Assembly: GCF_002920895.1 (NCBI RefSeq)
Contig: NZ_PQVG01000002.1
Coordinates: 62,001 to 126,000, forward strand
Length of the DNA: 64,000 nucleotides
Direction of reading: 5' to 3'
Origin: Flavobacterium alvei
GTDB taxonomy: Bacteria > Bacteroidota > Bacteroidia > Flavobacteriales > Flavobacteriaceae
The translations under genes were made by a program, and so were the position numbers. The stretch's first letter is position 1. Each line of letters opens with the position of its first letter. Of the stretch, positions 58,101 through 64,000 are shown in pieces. The notes under the pieces are model-generated. The model ran no database searches and had not been told where the DNA came from. It saw only the letters and a list, made by a program, of their open reading frames with translations.

Positions 58101-59459
58101 TTATCTCATTCCTGGCATTCCACCTGGCATTCCCTTCATATTCCCCATCATTTTCATCATATTCTTTCCGCCTGGGCCTTGCATCATTTTCATCATTTTG
58201 CTCATTTGATCAAACTGTTTCATCAACTGATTCACTTGTTCGATTTTTGTTCCTGAACCTTTGGCAATTCTAGCTTTTCTTTTAACGTCAATAATAGCAG
58301 GTTTTGATCTTTCGATTGGAGTCATCGAATGGATAATAGCTTCAATATGTTTGAAGGCATCGTCTTCAATTTCTACATCTTTCATCGCTTTTGAAGCTCC
58401 TGGTATCATTCCAACCAAGTCTTTCATATTACCCATTTTCTTTACTTGCTGAATTTGGGAAAGGAAATCATCAAAACCAAATTCATTTTTGGCGATTTTC
58501 TTTTGGATTTTTCTGGCTTCTTCTTCGTCATAATGCTCTTGTGCTTTTTCAACCAAAGACACCACATCTCCCATTCCGAGAATACGTTCAGCCATACGTT
58601 CTGGATAGAACACGTCGATGGCATCCATTTTTTCGCCAGTTCCTACGAATTTAATTGGTTTATTGACAACTGTTTTAATCGAAATGGCAGCTCCACCACG
58701 AGTATCACCATCTAATTTGGTTAAAACAACTCCGTCAAAATTTAGAATATCATTGAAGGCTTTTGCAGTATTTACTGCATCTTGTCCTGTCATCGAATCA
58801 ACTACAAACAAAGTTTCGTGAGGTTTGATCGCTTGATGAACATTCGAAATTTCGGTCATCATCGCCTCATCAACAGCCAAACGACCAGCAGTATCGATAA
58901 TCACAACATTCAATCCTTGATGTTTTGCAAAACTGATGGCGTTTTGGGCAATAATCACTGGATTTGTATTATCGGGTTCTGAATATACATCAATTCCTAA
59001 TGACTCTCCAACTACGTGCAATTGTTTTATAGCCGCTGGACGATAAATATCACAAGCCACCAAAAGTGGTTTTTTATTTTTCTTAGTTTTAAGATAATTA
59101 GCTAATTTTCCAGAAAAAGTAGTTTTTCCAGAACCTTGCAAACCTGACATTAAGATAACGGTTGGATTTCCAGAAAGATTGATTCCAGACACATCTCCGC
59201 CCATTAATTCAGTTAGTTCGTCTTTGACTAACTTTACCAATAATTGTCCCGGTTGAAGGGTTGTCAAAACATTTTGACCAATGGCTTTATCCTTTACTTT
59301 GGTAGTAAAATCTTTGGCAATCTTAAAGTTGACATCGGCATCCAATAAAGCACGACGAACTTCTTTTAGGGTTTCGGCAACGTTTACTTCGGTTATTTTT
59401 CCGTGCCCTTTTAATATATGAAAGGCTTTGTCTAATTTATCGCTTAAATTATCGAACAT
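58101..59459 (-). CDS. ffh: Signal recognition particle protein
   Basis: A 452-residue SRP54 GTPase. N domain (1-90), G domain with GLQGSGKTT (about 107-115), DTAGR and TKLDGDTRGGA, and the methionine-rich M domain (about 325-452), ending in Gly/Met repeats (MMGNMKGMPGG). It binds the SRP RNA encoded at 33899-33991 and directs ribosomes with signal sequences to the membrane. It has a clear promoter and is followed by folD. Confidence 0.98.
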   Translation of the reverse strand: MFDNLSDKLDKAFHILKGHGKITEVNVAETLKEVRRALLDADVNFKIAKDFTTKVKDKAIGQNVLTTLQPGQLLVKLVKDELTELMGGDVSGINLSGNPTVILMSGLQGSGKTTFSGKLANYLKTKKNKKPLLVACDIYRPAAIKQLHVVGESLGIDVYSEPDNTNPVIIAQNAISFAKHQGLNVVIIDTAGRLAVDEAMMTEISNVHQAIKPHETLFVVDSMTGQDAVNTAKAFNDILNFDGVVLTKLDGDTRGGAAISIKTVVNKPIKFVGTGEKMDAIDVFYPERMAERILGMGDVVSLVEKAQEHYDEEEARKIQKKIAKNEFGFDDFLSQIQQVKKMGNMKDLVGMIPGASKAMKDVEIEDDAFKHIEAIIHSMTPIERSKPAIIDVKRKARIAKGSGTKIEQVNQLMKQFDQMSKMMKMMQGPGGKNMMKMMGNMKGMPGGMPGMR

Positions 59460-59485
59460 AATGGTAATTGTCTTTTATTGAGCTG

Positions 59486-59516
59486 CAAATATAAACTAAA
59501 GTTATAAAGTCACAAA
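59486..59516 (-). promoter_or_regulatory. Promoter of ffh-folD
   Basis: On the minus strand TTTG (59513-59516) and TATATTTG (59486-59493) with a 19-base spacer. A textbook match to the flavobacterial housekeeping promoter, with the start codon 27 bases further on. Confidence 0.8.
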
Positions 59517-59548
59517 GTTACCAACTTGTAAAATACAGCGTATCTTAA

Positions 59549-59576
59549 AAAAAATAAACCAGTCAATAGACTGGCT
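59549..59576 (-). terminator. Terminator of the orphan lipoprotein gene
   Basis: CCAGTC-AATA-GACTGG (59559-59574) with T-rich sequence on the minus strand, 27 bases after the stop codon. Confidence 0.65.
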
Positions 59577-59601
59577 TTATTCTTCAATTTATTTATTTAG
59601 A

Positions 59602-60636
59602 TTATATTTTTTCTAAATAAAGGTAACTAGCAATATTATTGCTATCTGTATCTCTAAAACGCAACTGTGAATTATTAAATTCGAATACTTTCCAATCTTC
59701 GTCCAGTTTTTCTAATACAGGTGCATCCAATTTTATTTTAAACTCCCGAACCCCATTGTCTAATTTAGACGACCAAGTTCCATAATAGGTAACTCCCGAT
59801 TTTGTGGCAATAACTTTATAGTAAGAATTAAAAACAAAAGTATAGCCATTATAATCCGAGGTTTTTCCGCTTTCGTGAGAATAATAAGAAATTTTCCAAG
59901 TATTGGTTGTAAGTATTTGAATAAAATTCAAATTAGCATTTACATTATCTGGACAAGTATCAATAGCGTGTTTGATTGCATTTTCAAATTGTGAATTGTT
60001 GGCAATAGAGATAGGAACACTATTATTATCAGATATTGAAATAGGATATTTTAAGGCTATAAACTGGCTTTCGTTTAAATTATTTATAAAACTAAAAAAA
60101 GAGGAATCGCTTTCTATTTTTACTGAACTTGCAATTTGATTAGCACTATTATAAATATCAATTGTTATCGGATAATTGATATTTACGCAATTAATTTTAG
60201 ACAATAAATCAGGGTATTTTGACCAATAAGACAACAATGATTCAAATTCAGTTTGATTTGTAATAACTTTTTCAACATAATTATAGTAAATCATTGTTAC
60301 AGGAAAAGTTATTTTGACAATATCATTATCATTCGTATAGGCATTGATGTTGTCCAATACTTTTTGATAATCGGCAGCGGTGTTTATTGAAATAGTTGCG
60401 TAATTAACTGTAACTTTATAAGGCAATTTTATGGTACAATAACTCGATTTGTCAATAATATTATCTTGAATAGTTTGCACCATCGCAACTCTTTGCAGGT
60501 AAGACGTAATTGGAGAAGATTTTGTAATTGTTTCCTGTGTATTATAAACCTGTTCTTCTATTTCACTTTGACAAGAGAAGAGAAGAAACAAACTGACTAG
60601 AGACAAATAGAGTAACTGTTTTTTAAAACTTAACAT
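59602..60636 (-). CDS. Lipoprotein of unknown function
   Basis: A 344-residue lipoprotein (LFSC, lipid Cys22). It contains three imperfect repeats of about 60-70 residues built around hydrophobic strands: IKLPYKVTVNYATISIN, ITFPVTMIYYNYVEKVI, VNINYPITIDIYNSAN and ALKYPISISDNNSVPI. A C-terminal lipocalin-like segment holds a WxxxxY strand (TNTWKISYYSHESGK onward, about 245-340). It is divergent from the ECF sigma/FecR/receptor operon. Function unknown; an accessory or substrate-binding lipoprotein for that receptor is possible. Confidence 0.8.
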   Translation of the reverse strand: MLSFKKQLLYLSLVSLFLLFSCQSEIEEQVYNTQETITKSSPITSYLQRVAMVQTIQDNIIDKSSYCTIKLPYKVTVNYATISINTAADYQKVLDNINAYTNDNDIVKITFPVTMIYYNYVEKVITNQTEFESLLSYWSKYPDLLSKINCVNINYPITIDIYNSANQIASSVKIESDSSFFSFINNLNESQFIALKYPISISDNNSVPISIANNSQFENAIKHAIDTCPDNVNANLNFIQILTTNTWKISYYSHESGKTSDYNGYTFVFNSYYKVIATKSGVTYYGTWSSKLDNGVREFKIKLDAPVLEKLDEDWKVFEFNNSQLRFRDTDSNNIASYLYLEKI

Positions 60637-60890
60637 GGTAGTTTTTTAATCAAATGTAATAAAATTCAAATTTAAAGATTTCTTTTTACAATTTATGCAT
60701 TTGTTATAAGTGCAATATTCATTCAACAACTTCAAAAATAAGTTCGTTATTTTTAACCCAAAACATTAATTTTCTAATCAAAAATATTGTGTCAAAAAAC
60801 TGATTTTAAATTTTCTAAGCAAACATTAAGCTTGGTCAGACCTCTATAAAACAATTTAGTTTACTTTTACCCTACTTATTGAAAAATAAA

Positions 60891-60898
60891 TATATTTG
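60891..60898 (+). promoter_or_regulatory. Candidate -7 box of the sigma factor operon
   Basis: TATATTTG matches the housekeeping -7 box, 26 bases before the sigma start codon. A TTTTAC sequence about 20 bases upstream is only a weak -33 match. Confidence 0.5.
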
Positions 60899-60924
60899 CA
60901 AAGCCCAAACTGTATTTTATAAAA

Positions 60925-61443
60925 ATGTCAAACTACTTAAAATCAAATACTTGTGATGAAATTGTTTTTTCATCTTTTTTTAAAACCCATGCAAAATCTT
61001 TGCGAAATTTCCTTTTTTACAAATTTGGCAACAAGGATCAAGCCGAAGATTTAACCCAAGAAGCATTTATAAAACTTTGGCAAAACTGCGCATCTGTTCC
61101 TGTCGAAAAAGCTAAATCTTATATTTACACCATTGCCAACAATAGTTCGTTAAACGAAATTAAGCATAAAAAAGTAGTTTTGGAGTATGAGAATAATTTT
61201 ACTGGGGCGGATAAAACCAATGAAAACCCTGAATTTATTTTAGAAGAAAAGCAGTTTAAAAATAAGCTTCTAAAAGCAATTGAAGACTTAAACGAGACCC
61301 AAAGAGTCGCTTTTTTGATGCACCGAATTGACCAAAAAAAATACAGTGAAATTGCCGAAGAATTAAATATTAGTGTTAAAGCAGTCGAAAAACGGATACA
61401 CTTGGCATTAGTCGAATTAAGAAAAACAATTGATTTTAAGTAG
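60925..61443 (+). CDS. ECF RNA polymerase sigma factor
   Basis: A 172-residue sigma-70 family ECF factor. Region 2 includes FGNKDQAEDLTQEAFIKLW and region 4 has NETQRVAFLMH followed by the HTH YSEIAEELNISVKAVEKRI. The gene order sigma, FecR, receptor shows a FecI/FecR-type cell-surface signalling unit. It likely drives the receptor operon when its ligand is present. Confidence 0.94.
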   Translation: MSNYLKSNTCDEIVFSSFFKTHAKSLRNFLFYKFGNKDQAEDLTQEAFIKLWQNCASVPVEKAKSYIYTIANNSSLNEIKHKKVVLEYENNFTGADKTNENPEFILEEKQFKNKLLKAIEDLNETQRVAFLMHRIDQKKYSEIAEELNISVKAVEKRIHLALVELRKTIDFK

Positions 61444-61488
61444 GGTAAAAACAGTGTTGCTTGTTCTATTCATAATAAGATTAAAAAT

Positions 61489-62388
61489 ATGGAAAAAAAT
61501 TACATCTTAACGAAATGGCTCAATGATGAATTGACTGATGCGGAATTAGCAGAATTTAAAGCCGATCCTGATTTTGAAAAATACGAAAAAATAAAAAATT
61601 ATTCTGCTCAACTAAAAGTCACCGATTTTGATGAAGCAAAAGTTTTAAAAAACATTCTTCAGCATAAAAAAACAACACCTAAAGTGATTCCGTTGTACAA
61701 AAATTGGATTTTTAGAGTGGCTGCAATTTTAGTGATAGCATTAGGAATAACATTTACGGTTCAAAATTTTTCGAGTGAAACTCAATTGGCGCTCAATGGA
61801 GCTAGAACTACTTTTTCGCTTCCTGATCATTCAGAAGTAGTTTTGAACGCTGGTTCAGAAATTGAATATAAAAAATGGAATTGGGACAATAACAGAAACC
61901 TGCAATTAAAAGGTGAAGCCTACTTTAAAGTAGCAAAAGGTGAAAAATTTGAAGTAAAGACTACTCTAGGAAAAGTAACAGTTCTTGGAACTCAATTCAA
62001 TGTAAAAGCCAGAAAAAATCGTTTTGACATTACTTGTTTTGAAGGAAGAGTAAAAGTCAATTACAAAGACAAAGAAATTATTTTGACACCCGGAAAAAGT
62101 GTGGCTTTCGAAAACGGGAAACAAATCAACTTGTTGGTGGACAATCAAAAACCAGAATGGCTAGAAAACAAAATTGCTTTTAGTAAAGAAAATTTACGCA
62201 ACATATTAGATGAAATTCAAAGACAGTACAACCTAACTATCGAGGTTCAAGCAGATTATCCAAGTGAATTGTTTACCGGAAAAATCCCGCTCAACAACCT
62301 TGATGTCGCTCTAGAAATTATTGCAACAACGTATCATTTAGAACCAAATAAAATTAGCCCAAATAAAATAATTTTTGAAGGAAAATAA
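61489..62388 (+). CDS. FecR-family anti-sigma factor
   Basis: A 299-residue anti-sigma protein: cytoplasmic N-terminal region (1-70), one membrane helix (about 76-95), the FecR domain (about 105-205, with FSLPDHSEVVLNAGSEIEY and VLGTQFNVKA) and a C-terminal secretin/TonB-short-N-like domain (DUF4974, about 225-299, LRNILDEIQRQYNLTIE). It passes the signal from the receptor to the sigma factor. Its stop codon is directly followed by the receptor start. Confidence 0.95.
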   Translation: MEKNYILTKWLNDELTDAELAEFKADPDFEKYEKIKNYSAQLKVTDFDEAKVLKNILQHKKTTPKVIPLYKNWIFRVAAILVIALGITFTVQNFSSETQLALNGARTTFSLPDHSEVVLNAGSEIEYKKWNWDNNRNLQLKGEAYFKVAKGEKFEVKTTLGKVTVLGTQFNVKARKNRFDITCFEGRVKVNYKDKEIILTPGKSVAFENGKQINLLVDNQKPEWLENKIAFSKENLRNILDEIQRQYNLTIEVQADYPSELFTGKIPLNNLDVALEIIATTYHLEPNKISPNKIIFEGK

Positions 62389-64000
62389 ATGTTTTTTATA
62401 AAACGTAATTGTGTTTTGTTTTTTTGCTTTGTTTTTGCCTTGAATCTAAAAGCTCAGGACGGAAGCAAAGCAATTGCATTAAAAACAATCCTGCAATCTA
62501 TTGAAAAACAACACCATGTTTATTTCAATTATATAGAAAACGAAATTGTTGTTATTAAAATTGAACCACCCAAAAGATCATTATCATTGAATGATAAGAT
62601 TGTCTATCTCGAAAAAAAAACCAATCTTTTATTCGATAAAGTCGATTCACAGTTCATCACGATTTCTTCAAAAAAAGAAGTCGAACTCATTTGTGGTTAC
62701 GTATTTTCGAAAAATGACAACTTACCCCAAGAAAGTGCCAACATTCAAATCCTAAATGGCAGTCATACTACCACCGATAAAAAGGGCTATTTTGAAATTA
62801 AAAAAGAAAATGCAACTGAAATAGAAATAAGCCATGTTGGTTTTAGATCTCAAAAAATTGCTGTAGCCAATTTAAAGAATAAAAATTGTCTCAAAATTTT
62901 TCTGGAACTTGATGTGTTAGAACTTGACAATGTGATGGCCAACCATTATTTAGCTTCTGGAATTTCAAAAACTACAGAAGGAACATTTGTGGTAAAACCC
63001 AAAAAGCTTGGAATATTACCCGGCTTAATTGAACCCGACGTATTGCAAACTATGCTACAAATTCCGGGAATCTACACCGCTGACGAGAGTTTATCAAGCA
63101 TCAATGTTAGAGGTGGAACTCACGACCAAAACCTATTCTTATGGAATGGAATAAAAATGTACCAAACGGGACATTTTTTTGGTTTAATATCGGCATTCAA
63201 TCCTAATTTGCCTAGTACGGTTTCTATTTCAAAAAATGGAAGTTCAGCTTTTTATGGCGAAAGTGTTTCGAGTGTAGTGGATATTTCTTCTGATCCAAAT
63301 AAGTTCGAAAAACCACAATTTAGTGCTGGAATTAATATGATTAATGCTGATATTTATTCTAAATTTAACATCAATAAAAATGGTTTTTTAGAAATTGCTG
63401 CAAGAAAATCTATTACTGATTTAATAAAAACTCCCACTTATACCAAATACTATAACAAGGCTTTTCAAAACACAACCGTTTCTGATTTTGCCACCAAACA
63501 AAATATAGATTACCAGAATGATGAGAAGTTTAATTTTTATGACATTACGCTTAAATATTCCCAAAAAATAGGAGAAAAAGACCATCTAATTTTAGATCTC
63601 ATTGCCATTAATGACCAACTCGATGTGAATCAAAAAGCAACGATTAATGAAATTGTTCAATCTGAAAACAACCGTTTATATCAAAAAAATCACGGAGCAA
63701 ATCTTTTGTGGAAACGAAACTGGAACACTAACAATAGTAGTAAAATCAGCGTTTTTAGTTCCTCATACGAGCTAGATGCAGAGAAAAATAAAATTCAGGA
63801 CAACCAAATTGTAAAACAAGAAAACACACTATTAGACAATGGTCTAAAAATCGAAAACAACCACAGCATCACTTCCAAATTTTCTTTTAATAATGGCTAC
63901 CAGTTTAACGAAATTGGCTCTACGAATCTCGACCAAGTCAATACTCCAGCATTTTACCGAAAAATCAAAGAAGTTTTGCGCACGCACGCACTCATAGTGG
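62389..64000 (+). CDS. FecA-type TonB-dependent receptor, C-terminus outside the window
   Basis: The first 537 residues of an outer-membrane receptor, running open to the window edge. Signal peptide (ends KAQ), an STN-like signalling domain (about 22-100), a carboxypeptidase-like regulatory domain (about 105-185, ICGYVFSKNDNLPQ) and the plug (about 215-310) with VLQTMLQIPGIYTADE, INVRGGTHDQNLFLWNG and FYGESVSSVVDIS. Barrel strands follow. The start immediately follows the fecR stop (TAAATG). The N-terminal signalling domain matches the FecR partner. Ligand unknown. Confidence 0.93.
   Translation, partial: MFFIKRNCVLFFCFVFALNLKAQDGSKAIALKTILQSIEKQHHVYFNYIENEIVVIKIEPPKRSLSLNDKIVYLEKKTNLLFDKVDSQFITISSKKEVELICGYVFSKNDNLPQESANIQILNGSHTTTDKKGYFEIKKENATEIEISHVGFRSQKIAVANLKNKNCLKIFLELDVLELDNVMANHYLASGISKTTEGTFVVKPKKLGILPGLIEPDVLQTMLQIPGIYTADESLSSINVRGGTHDQNLFLWNGIKMYQTGHFFGLISAFNPNLPSTVSISKNGSSAFYGESVSSVVDISSDPNKFEKPQFSAGINMINADIYSKFNINKNGFLEIAARKSITDLIKTPTYTKYYNKAFQNTTVSDFATKQNIDYQNDEKFNFYDITLKYSQKIGEKDHLILDLIAINDQLDVNQKATINEIVQSENNRLYQKNHGANLLWKRNWNTNNSSKISVFSSSYELDAEKNKIQDNQIVKQENTLLDNGLKIENNHSITSKFSFNNGYQFNEIGSTNLDQVNTPAFYRKIKEVLRTHALIV

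Overview
The window looks like a chromosomal piece of a Flavobacterium-type Bacteroidota. The signs are low GC, SusC/SusD-type genes, a hybrid two-component regulator with an N-terminal propeller, recurrent promoters of the form TTTG-N17..20-TAnnTTTG, weak Shine-Dalgarno signals, and an exosortase K / MSEP-CTERM pair. No phage, insertion sequence, CRISPR array or tRNA was seen.

Region 1 (1-33136) is one large glycan-utilisation locus, all on the minus strand. In transcription order it holds: a GH89 alpha-N-acetylglucosaminidase; a NagB-like/PIG-L fusion; SusC and SusD; an intrinsic terminator; two GH92 alpha-mannosidases; a small exported protein; an exported protein resembling a toroid-type polysaccharide lyase; a GH28 enzyme; a PI-PLC-type phospholipase C; a GH29 fucosidase; a lipoprotein metallophosphoesterase; a hybrid two-component sensor; a myo-inositol oxygenase; a GH2 beta-galactosidase; a DUF5009 acyltransferase related to lysosomal HGSNAT; and a truncated sodium/solute symporter. 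PI-PLC, inositol oxygenase, alpha-mannosidases, an alpha-GlcNAc-ase, an HGSNAT-like acetyltransferase and a PIG-L domain in one locus fit a glycosyl-inositol-phospholipid (GPI-anchor-like or plant/fungal GIPC) better than an ordinary polysaccharide. This is the main hypothesis of the report. No sulfatase is present, which argues against a sulfated glycosaminoglycan.

Region 2 (33137-42900) holds housekeeping and stress genes. It has a small SRP RNA (minus strand) with a clear promoter and terminator, a glutaminyl cyclase lipoprotein, two histidine-degradation genes (hutI, hutG) separated by an oppositely oriented coiled-coil membrane protein, a DEAD-box helicase, an Hsp20 chaperone and a TPR hybrid histidine kinase. 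Strong intrinsic terminators separate most of these units.

Region 3 (43050-57060) carries envelope genes on the minus strand. There is a thioredoxin-domain protein and an outer-membrane beta-barrel protein, with a duplicated copy of the barrel gene's last codons beyond the thioredoxin gene. An ABC exporter/GntR operon has a perfect palindromic operator. A cluster of a membrane protein, a winged-helix regulator, a DUF4173-like protein, exosortase K and its MSEP-CTERM target carries two matching palindromes at its promoters.

Region 4 (57100-64000) has ffh followed by folD, an orphan lipoprotein, and a divergent ECF sigma / FecR anti-sigma / TonB-dependent receptor operon cut by the window end.
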